DNA from: Lutimaribacter saemankumensis | Lineage (GTDB): Bacteria; Pseudomonadota; Alphaproteobacteria; Rhodobacterales; Rhodobacteraceae | Assembly: GCF_900100005.1 (NCBI RefSeq) | Contig: NZ_FNEB01000003.1 | Coordinates: 124,001-188,000 of the forward strand | Direction: 5' to 3' | DNA: 64,000 nucleotides | The notes under the pieces: generated by a model | Seen by the model: the letters and a program-made list of their open reading frames with translations, nothing else | The model's database searches: none | What the model was told of the DNA's origin: nothing | Position numbers and translations under genes: made by a program | Part shown: positions 8,197-15,901 of the stretch, piece after piece | Position numbering within the stretch: the stretch's first letter is position 1 | Layout: each line of letters starts with the position of its first letter

Positions 8197-9170
8197 ACAT
8201 CGACATGATCCATGCCGCGAACGGGCGGCTCGCCGGGCAAAAGCGGGTCACGCCGCTCTTGAACGCGCCACTGCTCGACCAGCTTGTCGGGCGCAAGCTC
8301 TACGTCAAGGCCGAGTGCTTGCAATTCACCGGCAGCTTCAAGTTCCGCGGCGGGTTTTCCGCGGTGTCCGCGCTCGATGCCCGGACCCGCGAAAGGGGCG
8401 TCATCGCCTATTCCAGCGGCAACCATGCACAGGGCGTGGCGCTGGCGGCGGCGATGCACGGCGCGCCTGCCGTCATCATCATGCCCGCCGACGCCCCCGC
8501 GATGAAGATCGCCAACACCCGCGCCTACGGGGCCGAGGTGGTTCTGTATGACCGCGCCGGCGGCGAAAGCCGCGAGGAAGTGGGCGCAAAGCTGACCGCC
8601 GAGCGCGGCATGACGCTGATCAAGCCCTATGACGAGCCGCAGGTGATCGCCGGGCAGGGCACGACCGGGCTGGAAATCGCCGAACAGGCCGCCGAGGTCG
8701 GAGTCGAGGACGGCGACGTGCTGGTCTGCTGCGGCGGCGGTGGTCTGACCTCGGGCATCGCACTGGCCCTGGCCGCCGAGGCGCCGGGCCTGCGCGCGCG
8801 TCCCTGCGAACCCGAAGGTTTCGACGACGTCGCGCGTTCGCTCGCGGTCGGCACGATCCAGACCAATGACCGCCCCTCGGGCAGCATCTGCGATGCCATT
8901 GTCACCCCCGCACCGGGCGAGCTGACCTTTCCTATCATGCGGGCGCTGTGCGGGCCGGGTATGGTTGTCACCGACGACCAGGTGCTGCGCGCCATGGCCT
9001 TGGCCTGGCAGCATCTCAAGATCGTTGTCGAACCGGGTGGCGCCGCGGCGCTTGCCGCGGCCATCTTCCACGGCGACCGCATCGAAGGCGAGGCGGTGAT
9101 TGCCGTGGCGACCGGCGGCAACGTCGATCGCGCCATGTTCACCCGCGCGCTCGATACGCTCGAAGGCTAG
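8193..9170 (+). CDS. PLP-dependent threonine/serine dehydratase
   Basis: A 325-residue fold-type II PLP enzyme. Lys50 in FTGSFKFRGG should form the internal aldimine, SSGNHAQGVA is the substrate loop, and CCGGGGLTSG is the glycine-rich phosphate loop. It would deaminate threonine or serine to the 2-oxo acid. There is no C-terminal ACT regulatory domain, so it resembles catabolic TdcB or serine racemase-like enzymes rather than IlvA. It is the last gene of the operon beginning at 6686. Confidence 0.88.
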   Translation: MNIDMIHAANGRLAGQKRVTPLLNAPLLDQLVGRKLYVKAECLQFTGSFKFRGGFSAVSALDARTRERGVIAYSSGNHAQGVALAAAMHGAPAVIIMPADAPAMKIANTRAYGAEVVLYDRAGGESREEVGAKLTAERGMTLIKPYDEPQVIAGQGTTGLEIAEQAAEVGVEDGDVLVCCGGGGLTSGIALALAAEAPGLRARPCEPEGFDDVARSLAVGTIQTNDRPSGSICDAIVTPAPGELTFPIMRALCGPGMVVTDDQVLRAMALAWQHLKIVVEPGGAAALAAAIFHGDRIEGEAVIAVATGGNVDRAMFTRALDTLEG

Positions 9171-9291
9171 GCCGCCCCGCGCGGGCAGTGGTAAGGAATT
9201 TCCGTATAGGCCGGTCTCCGGTTCCGTGGCATCCTGTCGTCACTTTTCACATGACGAGGGGCAGCATTTTTCGCCCCCGAGGGATATTTCG

Positions 9292-9621
9292 ATGGATGTC
9301 TTCCTGACCTCTTCGCGGGTCTTTCTTATCGTATTGGCGGCTGCCGGTTATGCGCTTGCCGCCATCGCGATGAAGCTCATGGCGCAATCCGGCACGACGC
9401 CCCCGTTCATGGCGCTGCTGGCGGTCGTCTTTTTGGTGATTGTCCTGGCCGAGGTGCAGCTTTTGCGCCAGATGGACCTGTCCAACGTCTACATCGCCAT
9501 CATCGCGGCCGAGACACTGATGGTCCTCGGTTACGCGCTCTGGGCTGGCGAAACACTCACCGCCCGCGAAATCGCTGGCGGAGGGCTGGTGATCGCCGGA
9601 ACGATCCTGGTGGGGGCGTAG
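9292..9621 (+). CDS. Small four-helix membrane protein, SMR/EamA-like
   Basis: A 109-residue protein with four predicted membrane segments, the size and layout of small multidrug resistance (SMR) proteins; the end (GETLTAREIAGGGLVIAGTILVG) is typical of that fold. The conserved membrane Glu of EmrE in helix 1 is not present (AAAGYALAAIAMKLM instead), so classical proton-coupled cation export is doubtful. Start ATG 9292 with GAGGG eight bases upstream. Confidence 0.7.
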   Translation: MDVFLTSSRVFLIVLAAAGYALAAIAMKLMAQSGTTPPFMALLAVVFLVIVLAEVQLLRQMDLSNVYIAIIAAETLMVLGYALWAGETLTAREIAGGGLVIAGTILVGA

Positions 9622-9637
9622 GGGCAAACCCTTAACG

Positions 9638-9829
9638 ACCGCGCGGTTTTCAGGCGAAACCGTGCGGTCCCGTCCGGGCCGGGTGGATTTGGGGTAGCAT
9701 GATACCGGGTTGACGAAACCCTGCGGCAGCGCGCGCCGATAACCCGCGCGGTTCTGGGCGCGGATCGCGCGATTTCCGGTAACGTTTCGTTCAGAAGCGC
9801 GCGATTTCACGGCGGAACCGCGCGGTTAA
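9638..9829. repeat. Cluster of six CGCGCG-centred palindromic repeats
   Basis: Between two convergent genes lie six related short palindromes: 9638-9650 (ACCGCGCGGTTTT), 9657-9668 (AAACCGTGCGGT), 9741-9753 (AACCCGCGCGGTT), 9762-9775, 9794-9808 (GAAGCGCGCGATTTC) and 9814-9829 (GGAACCGCGCGGTTAA). Two further copies lie at 55369-55402. Neighbouring copies could pair to form hairpins and may serve as terminators for the flanking genes, but the repeated core suggests a dispersed element or a protein-binding site. Confidence 0.6.
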
Positions 9830-9851
9830 CCATTTAAATCGGGTGGGTCGG

Positions 9852-10274
9852 TCAGGTTCGGCGCAGCCGGATCACGACGTCGACAGCCGCCACTTCGGCC
9901 CCTTCGGGCGCGGTCGGCAGGCGTTTGATTTCCAGCTCTTCGCTCGGGGCGTCCTGCAACGTGCCGCTGTCCTCCCAGAAGAAATGCGGATGGTCATGGG
10001 TGTTGGTGTCGAAATAGCTTTTCGTCCCGTCCACCGTGATCTCGTGCAGCAATCCGACCTCGCAGAACGCGCGGAGCGTGTTGTAAACCGTTGCCAGGCT
10101 TACTTTTTCTCCACTGTCGCGCACATCTGCGAACAGGCTTTCAGCGGTGACGTGCCGATGGTTTCCATCCCCGACGAGAAGCGCCGCCAACGCCACGCGC
10201 TGCCGCGTCGGGCGCAATCCGCCCCCGGCCAGCCAGTCGGTTCCGCGTTCGAGATGCTGCTTGGTCACGATCAT
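9852..10274 (-). CDS. irr: Iron response regulator Irr (Fur family)
   Basis: A 140-residue Fur-family repressor/activator. The winged-helix part contains RPTRQRVALAALL and KVSLATVYNTLRAF; residues 93-97 form HDHPH, the His-rich segment that in Irr proteins binds heme. Lengths and motifs match rhizobial/roseobacter Irr rather than Fur or Zur. In alphaproteobacteria Irr accumulates under iron limitation and represses heme synthesis and iron-using genes. It is divergent from fabA with 176 bp between starts. The ribosome site is GGGGA before ATG 10274. Confidence 0.92.
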   Translation of the reverse strand: MIVTKQHLERGTDWLAGGGLRPTRQRVALAALLVGDGNHRHVTAESLFADVRDSGEKVSLATVYNTLRAFCEVGLLHEITVDGTKSYFDTNTHDHPHFFWEDSGTLQDAPSEELEIKRLPTAPEGAEVAAVDVVIRLRRT

Positions 10275-10450
10275 GCCGATTTCCCCTGTTCAAACGGTAA
10301 TATAGGGGCTGCACCCGGGGGATTTCAAACGAAAACACCGCAAAACCCAACGCCCATTGCCGCAACGCAACATCCCAGCCACTTGCAGCGCGCCGCGGCA
10401 GGGTGCTAGAGGAGGCGCAACTTTGGGACACGACAGAAGGACGCGCCTGC

Positions 10451-10960
10451 ATGGCCAACTATCCGAGCAGCTTCGACAAGGAAGACCTTTTGAAATGCGC
10501 GCGGGGCGAGCTTTTCGGCCCCGGCAACGCACAGCTGCCCGAACCGCCGATGCTGATGATGGACCGCATCACCGACATCTCGGAGGATCGCGGCGCACAC
10601 GGAAAGGGCCATGTCGTGGCCGAATTCGACATCACCCCCGACCTGTGGTTTTTCGAATGCCACTTTCCCGGCAACCCGATCATGCCGGGCTGCCTGGGCC
10701 TGGATGGGCTGTGGCAGCTGACCGGGTTCAACCTCGGCTGGCGCGGCTGGCCGGGGCGCGGCTATGCGCTGGGTGTGGGCGAGGTCAAGCTGAAAGGCAT
10801 GGTGCGACCGGACCGCAAGATGCTGACCTACAAGGTGGATTTCACCAAGGCCGTGCAGACCCGCCGCCTGACCATGGGTGTGGCCGATGGTATCGTCGAG
10901 GCCGATGGCGAAGTGATCTATGAGGTCAAGGACATGAAAGTGGCGCTCAGCGAAAGCTGA
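10451..10960 (+). CDS. fabA: 3-hydroxydecanoyl-ACP dehydratase/isomerase FabA
   Basis: A 169-residue hot-dog fold enzyme. [18 protein letters not shown] supplies the catalytic pair His71 and Asp85 (E. coli His70/Asp84). FabA dehydrates 3-hydroxydecanoyl-ACP and isomerises trans-2 to cis-3-decenoyl-ACP, the entry to anaerobic-type unsaturated fatty acid synthesis. FabB, encoded about 1 kb downstream, elongates the product. The usual compact fabA-fabB-fabI order is interrupted here by yjdM and a RAYT gene. Confidence 0.96.
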   Translation: MANYPSSFDKEDLLKCARGELFGPGNAQLPEPPMLMMDRITDISEDRGAHGKGHVVAEFDITPDLWFFECHFPGNPIMPGCLGLDGLWQLTGFNLGWRGWPGRGYALGVGEVKLKGMVRPDRKMLTYKVDFTKAVQTRRLTMGVADGIVEADGEVIYEVKDMKVALSES

Positions 10961-10973
10961 GCGGCTTAGGCGC

Positions 10974-11303
10974 ATGGAATTGCCCCCCTGTCCCGAGTGC
11001 GGCTCGGCCTTCACCTACGAACTCGACGCGCTGCTGGTCTGCCCGGAATGCGGCCACGAATGGTCCGCGACCACGTCCCAGGACGACGTGATCCGCGACA
11101 GCGTTGGCAACCCGCTCGCCCATGGCGACACGGTGACGGTGATCAAGGATCTCAAGCTGGGCGGCACCTCGTCCACGGTTAAGGTCGGCACCAAGGTGCG
11201 TAACATCCGCCTTGTGGCGGGCGATCACGACATCGATTGCAAGATCCCCGGCGTCGGCCAGATCGGTCTGAAATCGCAGTTCGTGAAGAAAGTGACCAAG
11301 TAG
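10974..11303 (+). CDS. yjdM: Zinc-ribbon protein YjdM (PhnA family)
   Basis: A 109-residue protein with an N-terminal zinc ribbon built from two CPECG knuckles (residues about 6-10 and 23-27) and a C-terminal SH3-like domain (DTVTVIKDLKLGGTSS onwards). It belongs to the PhnA/YjdM family, whose name comes from proximity to phosphonate genes but whose function is unknown. It starts 13 bp after fabA and could be cotranscribed. Confidence 0.9.
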   Translation: MELPPCPECGSAFTYELDALLVCPECGHEWSATTSQDDVIRDSVGNPLAHGDTVTVIKDLKLGGTSSTVKVGTKVRNIRLVAGDHDIDCKIPGVGQIGLKSQFVKKVTK

Positions 11304-11359
11304 CAGCGCGTCATTCGCCTGTTTACCGGTTCTGAACCAATGGCGCGTCAGGGTGGGCC

Positions 11360-11866
11360 ATGCCCAACTATCGACGCCCACGGGTCGCGGGTGCGACCGT
11401 TTTCTTCACTGTCTGCCTTGCCCGGCGGGGCAGCACCTTGCTAACCGACGAAATCCGCATCCTGCGCGAGGCGGTGCAGGTCACCCGCGACCGGCGCCCG
11501 TTTCACATCGACGCCTGGGTGGTGCTGCCCGACCACATGCATGCCATGTGGACCTTGCCTGAAGGCGACAGCAGCTATTCCCAACGCTGGGGCGCGATCA
11601 AGGCACGGTTTTCCAAGAATCTGCGCCTTGCCGGGCGCGCGCCCGAAGCCGCGCCGCTGTCGGTGCGCGGCGGGGTGAACCCCGCCCTACGCAAGGGCGA
11701 AACGGGCATCTGGCAGCCCCGTTTCTGGGAGCATCACATCCGCGACCGTGAAGATTATGAGCGCCATCTGCTGCATTGCCTGACAAGCCCGGTGAAACTG
11801 GGTCTGGCCGACTCCGCCGTGGACTGGCCCTATTCTTCGATCCACCGTGACAGGCGGGCCGCGTGA
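11360..11866 (+). CDS. REP-associated tyrosine transposase (RAYT)
   Basis: A 168-residue Y1 (HUH) transposase-like protein. His59 and His61 in DHMHAMW form the metal site, and Tyr133 in IRDREDYERH is the likely nucleophile; GIWQPRFWEHHIRD and WPYSS are RAYT signatures. RAYTs are single-copy domesticated relatives of IS200/IS605 transposases that process REP palindromes marked by a GTAG tetranucleotide. A perfect REP-like element follows 10 bp after the stop, and a second, inverted copy lies inside the gene and encodes residues 104-111. The usual NPVKHG motif is altered (SPVKLG), so activity is uncertain. It separates fabA/yjdM from fabB. Confidence 0.88.
   Translation: MPNYRRPRVAGATVFFTVCLARRGSTLLTDEIRILREAVQVTRDRRPFHIDAWVVLPDHMHAMWTLPEGDSSYSQRWGAIKARFSKNLRLAGRAPEAAPLSVRGGVNPALRKGETGIWQPRFWEHHIRDREDYERHLLHCLTSPVKLGLADSAVDWPYSSIHRDRRAA
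11669..11690 (-). repeat. REP element inside the RAYT coding sequence
   Basis: On the minus strand: GTAG (11690-11687), then an 8-bp perfect stem GGCGGGGT/ACCCCGCC with a 2-base loop. It equals the element at 11876-11897 except for one loop base and points the opposite way. It is translated in frame as GGVNPALR in the transposase. Confidence 0.8.
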
Positions 11867-11875
11867 CCCGTGCCG

Positions 11876-11897
11876 GTAGGGCGGGGTTTACCCCGCC
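11876..11897 (+). repeat. REP element downstream of the RAYT gene
   Basis: GTAG at 11876-11879 followed by the stem GGCGGGGT (11880-11887), loop TT and ACCCCGCC (11890-11897). The tetranucleotide plus hairpin is the layout that RAYT proteins recognise. It may also act as a transcription stop or a stabilising hairpin before fabB. Confidence 0.8.
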
Positions 11898-11968
11898 GCC
11901 GCCTTCCCTGCTTGCACCTGACCGCCCCCATGCCCTACACAGTCCACGGACACATGAAGGGAGGCCAT

Positions 11969-13198
11969 ATGCGCCGCGTCGTCGTAACAGGGCTGGGCAT
12001 CGTTTCCAGCATCGGCAACAACGCCGAAGAGGTTCTGGCCGCACTCAAGGCTGGCAAATCCGGGATCACCGCCAATGAGGCGATGAAAGAGCACGGGTTC
12101 CGCAGCCAGATCGCGGGGGACGTGAAACTGGACGTCACCGAGCACGTGGACAAGCGCACGCTGCGTTTCATGGGACCGGGTGCCGCCTATGCCTACATCG
12201 CCATGGGCCAGGCGATCGCCGATTCCGGGCTGGATGACAGCGACATCTCCAACCCGCGCACCGGCCTGGTGGCAGGGTCGGGCGGGCCGTCCACATCCGC
12301 GATGCTGGCCGCACACCAGACGGTTCTGAATTCGGGCAGCCCCAAGCGGATCGGGCCGTTCGCCGTGCCGAAATGCATGTCCTCGACGATCAGCGCGAAC
12401 CTGTCGACCGCCTACAAGATCAAGGGCATCAACTATTCCATCACCTCGGCCTGCTCGACCTCGCTGCATTGCATCGGCAACGCGGCGGAACAGATCATGA
12501 TGGGCAAGCAGGACGTGATGTTCGCCGGCGGCGGCGAAGAGCTGGACTGGACGCTGTCGTGCCTTTTCGACGCGATGGGCGCGATGAGCTCGAAATACAA
12601 CGACACGCCGGAAAAGGCGTCGCGCGCATTCGACGCGAACCGCGACGGTTTCGTGATCGGTGGCGGCGGTGGCATCGTCGTGCTGGAAGAGTTGGAACAT
12701 GCGAAGGCGCGCGGCGCCAAGATCTATGCCGAGGTGACGGGCTATGCCGCCACGTCGGACGGGCATGACATGGTGGCCCCCTCGGGCGAGGGGGGCGAGC
12801 GCGCGATGCGCCTGGCCCTGCAGACGCTGTCCGAGGATCGCAAGGTCAGCTACATCAACGCGCATGGCACATCGACCCCGGTGGGCGACGTGGGCGAGAT
12901 CGAGGCCGTGCGCCGCGTCTTTGGCGACGGCCAGACCCCGCCCGTCAGTTCGACCAAGTCGATGACCGGCCACAGCCAGGGCGCCACCGGCGCGCAGGAG
13001 GCGATCTATTGCCTGCTGGCGCTGGAACATGATTTCATCATCCCCTCGATCAACGTCGAAACGCTCGACCCGGCGCTGAAACCGTCCGAGATCGCGACGG
13101 CGCTCGTCGAAAATGCCGGGCTCGACTCGGTTATGACGAACTCGTTCGGCTTTGGCGGCACGAACGGGTCGATGATCCTGTCGAAATTCCGCGAATGA
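11969..13198 (+). CDS. fabB: Beta-ketoacyl-ACP synthase I FabB
   Basis: A 409-residue condensing enzyme with nucleophile Cys162 in [11 protein letters not shown] and the two active-site histidines in [11 protein letters not shown] and TGHSQGATG. In concert with FabA it elongates cis-3-decenoyl-ACP, so it is needed for unsaturated fatty acids. Start ATG 11969 follows GGGAGG; the open frame further upstream runs through the REP hairpin and is not coding. fabI follows after 7 bp in the same operon. Confidence 0.96.
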   Translation: MRRVVVTGLGIVSSIGNNAEEVLAALKAGKSGITANEAMKEHGFRSQIAGDVKLDVTEHVDKRTLRFMGPGAAYAYIAMGQAIADSGLDDSDISNPRTGLVAGSGGPSTSAMLAAHQTVLNSGSPKRIGPFAVPKCMSSTISANLSTAYKIKGINYSITSACSTSLHCIGNAAEQIMMGKQDVMFAGGGEELDWTLSCLFDAMGAMSSKYNDTPEKASRAFDANRDGFVIGGGGGIVVLEELEHAKARGAKIYAEVTGYAATSDGHDMVAPSGEGGERAMRLALQTLSEDRKVSYINAHGTSTPVGDVGEIEAVRRVFGDGQTPPVSSTKSMTGHSQGATGAQEAIYCLLALEHDFIIPSINVETLDPALKPSEIATALVENAGLDSVMTNSFGFGGTNGSMILSKFRE

Positions 13199-13205
13199 GG
13201 CGAGC

Positions 13206-13997
13206 ATGACGAAACCGATGGAGGGCAAGCGCGGCCTGATCATGGGGGTGGCGAACGACCGCTCCATCGCGTGGGGCATCGCCAAGGCCATGGCCGAAGC
13301 CGGGGCGGAACTGGCCTTTACCTACCAGGGCGAGGCGTTCGGCAAGCGGCTGGAGCCGCTGGCCGAAAGCGTCGGAAGCGATTTCATGGTCGATTGCGAC
13401 GTCACCGACGACGCAACGCTGGACCGCGCCTTTGCCGAGCTGGCCGAGCGCTGGCCGACGATCGATTTCCTGGTCCACGCCATCGCCTATTCCGACAAGA
13501 CGGAACTGACCGGGCGGTTCATCAATACCAGCCGGGCGAATTTCAAGAACTCGATGGATATCTCGGCCTATTCCTTCATCGAGGTGGCGCGCCGTGCCTA
13601 TCCGTTGATGAAGGAAAACGGCGGGACGCTATTGACGCTGACCTATCAGGGCAGCCAGCGGGTCGTGCCGAACTACAACGTGATGGGCGTGGCCAAGGCC
13701 GCGCTCGAGGCCACGACGCGCTATCTGGCCAATGATCTCGGGCCCGACGGCATCCGGGTGAACGCGATCAGCCCCGGCCCGATGAAGACGCTGGCCGGCG
13801 CGGCCATCGGGGGCGCGCGCAAGACCTACAAGCATACCGAGATGAACGCGCCGCTGCGGTCGAACGCGACGCTCGAGGCGGTGGGCGGCACGGCTGTCTG
13901 GCTGGCCTCGGATGCGGGAGCGTATACCACGGGCGAGGTGATCCTTGTCGATGGCGGGTACCACGTGCTGGGGATGCCGCAGCCCGAGAACCTGTAA
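13206..13997 (+). CDS. fabI: Enoyl-ACP reductase FabI
   Basis: A 263-residue short-chain reductase with the FabI-type catalytic set Tyr147, Tyr157 and Lys164 (YNVMGVAK) and the N-terminal nucleotide-binding sequence GVANDRSIAWGIA. It performs the last, NADH-dependent reduction of each fatty acid elongation cycle and is the usual triclosan target. It ends at a GC hairpin about 10 bp after the stop. Confidence 0.96.
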   Translation: MTKPMEGKRGLIMGVANDRSIAWGIAKAMAEAGAELAFTYQGEAFGKRLEPLAESVGSDFMVDCDVTDDATLDRAFAELAERWPTIDFLVHAIAYSDKTELTGRFINTSRANFKNSMDISAYSFIEVARRAYPLMKENGGTLLTLTYQGSQRVVPNYNVMGVAKAALEATTRYLANDLGPDGIRVNAISPGPMKTLAGAAIGGARKTYKHTEMNAPLRSNATLEAVGGTAVWLASDAGAYTTGEVILVDGGYHVLGMPQPENL

Positions 13998-14006
13998 GAC
14001 GATTGT

Positions 14007-14028
14007 GCGCGCCCCTGGCGCGCGCTTT
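14007..14028 (+). terminator. Probable terminator after fabI
   Basis: Seven-base stem GCGCGCC/GGCGCGC (14007-14013 and 14017-14023) with loop CCT, followed by GCTTTG. The T run is short, so termination may be partial. Confidence 0.6.
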
Positions 14029-14057
14029 GTGTCTCGGCGCGTGCCGCGCCTCGGGAT

Positions 14058-14090
14058 GCCTCCGGCGGGAGTATTTGAGGCAAGATGAAG
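14058..14090 (+). repeat. Dispersed intergenic repeat, copy A
   Basis: A 33-bp element beginning GCCTCCGGCGGGAGTATTTG and ending CAAGATGAAG. It matches the reverse complement of 29719-29751 at 31 of 33 positions. It lies between fabI and the phosphoesterase gene. Sequences of this kind recur between genes in many Rhodobacteraceae, as far as I recall. Confidence 0.8.
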
Positions 14091-14135
14091 ATGCGGGCGC
14101 TTGCCCGCCGGGGCGGGGCGCAGTAGGGCAGGGCC

Positions 14136-14948
14136 ATGAAGATATTGTTTCTGGGCGATGTGATGGGGCGGGCCGGGCGCACCGCGGTGACCGAGAGGTT
14201 GGCGGGGCTGCGGGCGGATTGGGGCCTGGATTTCGTGATCGTGAACGGCGAGAACGCCAGCAACGGGGCCGGGCTGACCGCGGCCCATGCCAAGCTGCTG
14301 TTCGAGGCAGGCGCGGATTGCGTGACGCTGGGCGATCATGCCTTCGACCAGAAGGAGATGCTGCAGGCGATCGAGGCCGAGCCGCGCATCATCCGCCCGA
14401 TCAATTTCGCCAAGCAGGCGCCGGGACGCGGGGCGCGGGTGTTTTCGGACGCGCGCGGGCGCAAGATCCTGGTGGCGCAGGTCCTGGGGCAGGTGTTCAT
14501 GAAGCGCGCCTTCGACGATCCGTTTTCGGCCATCGACGGGGTTCTGCGCGCGCACCCGCTGGGCGGTGCGGTTCAGGCGGCGGTGGTCGACATGCACTGC
14601 GAGGCCACGAGCGAGAAGATGGGCATGGGCCATTTCTGCGACGGGCGGGCGAGCCTTGTGGTGGGCACGCATACCCATGTGCCGACGGCGGATGCGCAGA
14701 TCCTGCCCGGCGGCACGGCGCTGCTGTCGGATGCGGGGATGTGCGGCGACTACAACTCGGTCATCGGGATGGAAAAGGCCGAGCCGATGCGCCGCTTCGT
14801 CACCGGCATGGCCAAGGGGCGGTTCACCCCGGCGCTGGGTGAGGCGACGTTGTCGGGGGTCTATATCGAAACCGACGACCGCACTGGGCGCGCCACACGG
14901 ATCGAGATGGTGCGCCAGGGCGGGCACCTGCCGCAGGCGGGCCCGTGA
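14136..14948 (+). CDS. YmdB/TIGR00282-family metallophosphoesterase
   Basis: A 270-residue calcineurin-like phosphoesterase. The N-terminal LFLGDVMGRAGR and the VNGENASNGAGLT segment carry metal ligands, with GDHAFD and HTHVPTAD further on. Bacillus YmdB of this family hydrolyses cyclic nucleotides and influences biofilm and motility; in alphaproteobacteria the role is not established. It overlaps the next gene by four bases (GTGA), so they are coupled. Confidence 0.9.
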   Translation: MKILFLGDVMGRAGRTAVTERLAGLRADWGLDFVIVNGENASNGAGLTAAHAKLLFEAGADCVTLGDHAFDQKEMLQAIEAEPRIIRPINFAKQAPGRGARVFSDARGRKILVAQVLGQVFMKRAFDDPFSAIDGVLRAHPLGGAVQAAVVDMHCEATSEKMGMGHFCDGRASLVVGTHTHVPTADAQILPGGTALLSDAGMCGDYNSVIGMEKAEPMRRFVTGMAKGRFTPALGEATLSGVYIETDDRTGRATRIEMVRQGGHLPQAGP

Positions 14949-15877
14949 CGCGCACCGCATGGGCCGGGCTGGTTGCCGCGCTTGTGGTGATCGGCGCGGG
15001 CTGGGGCGTGACCGGACCGCTGAGCAAGATCGCGGTCAGTACGGGCTATCGCCCGCTGGGCCTGATTTTCTGGCAATTGGCGATTTCGGCGGCGGTGCTG
15101 GGCGTGATCTGCCGCGCCACCGGGCGGCCGCTGCGGATCGGCTGGCCGCAGGTGCGCTGGGCGCTGGTCATTGCGCTGATCGGCACGCTGATCCCCAACA
15201 GCGCCAGCTATGCCGCCTATGCGCGCCTGCCTGCGGGCGTGATGTCGATCCTGCTGTCGCTGATCCCGATGCTGGCCTTTCCCATCGCTCTGGCGCTGGG
15301 CATCGACCGTTTCCGCCCCGTGCGGCTTTTGGGGCTGGCGCTGGGGTTGGCGGCGGTCTGGTTGCTGGTCGCACCCGAAGCCAGCCTGCCGGACCCGGCG
15401 ATGGCGCTGTTCATCCCCTTGGGGCTGATCGCGCCGCTTTGCTATGCCTTCGAGGGAAACATGGTCGCGAAATGGGGAACCGCTGGTCTGGGGCCGCTGC
15501 AATTGCTGTTCTGGGCCTCGGTGTTCGGAACCGGGCTGGCGTTGCCGCTGGCGTGGTTCAGCGGGCAGTGGATTGCACCGCGCTGGCCGCTGGGCGCTCC
15601 GGAATGGGCGCTTGCCGCCTCGTCTGTGGTGCATGCGCTGGTTTACAGCAGCTACGTCTGGCTGGTGGGGCGCGCGGGGTCGGTCTTTGCGGCGCAGGTC
15701 AGTTACCTTGTCACGGGGTTTGGCATGCTCTGGGCCATGCTGATACTTGGCGAAACCTATTCGCCGTTCATCTGGGCGGCGCTTGCGCTGATGCTGGCGG
15801 GGCTTTTCCTTGTTCAGCCGCGGCGCGCGGCGGCCCTTGCCCCGGCACAGGGCATCGGCGAAACTGGCGCGAATTGA
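14945..15877 (+). CDS. DMT/EamA-family permease
   Basis: A 310-residue inner-membrane protein with two EamA repeats and about ten membrane segments. GTG start overlapping the stop of the phosphoesterase gene. WGVTGPLSKIAV at the beginning and the late GLFLVQPRRA are typical of the family. Transported compound unknown; the coupling to a phosphoesterase gene suggests a shared transcript rather than a shared reaction. Confidence 0.85.
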   Translation: MTRTAWAGLVAALVVIGAGWGVTGPLSKIAVSTGYRPLGLIFWQLAISAAVLGVICRATGRPLRIGWPQVRWALVIALIGTLIPNSASYAAYARLPAGVMSILLSLIPMLAFPIALALGIDRFRPVRLLGLALGLAAVWLLVAPEASLPDPAMALFIPLGLIAPLCYAFEGNMVAKWGTAGLGPLQLLFWASVFGTGLALPLAWFSGQWIAPRWPLGAPEWALAASSVVHALVYSSYVWLVGRAGSVFAAQVSYLVTGFGMLWAMLILGETYSPFIWAALALMLAGLFLVQPRRAAALAPAQGIGETGAN

Positions 15878-15901
15878 GCGCGGGCAGCACGAGGCGCAGT
15901 C

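Noticed and set aside
9260-9297. A third copy of the 33-bp intergenic element before the SMR-like gene
   Set aside because: Only a short stretch (GGGATATTTC and its C-rich lead) is vaguely similar; it does not align over the full length.
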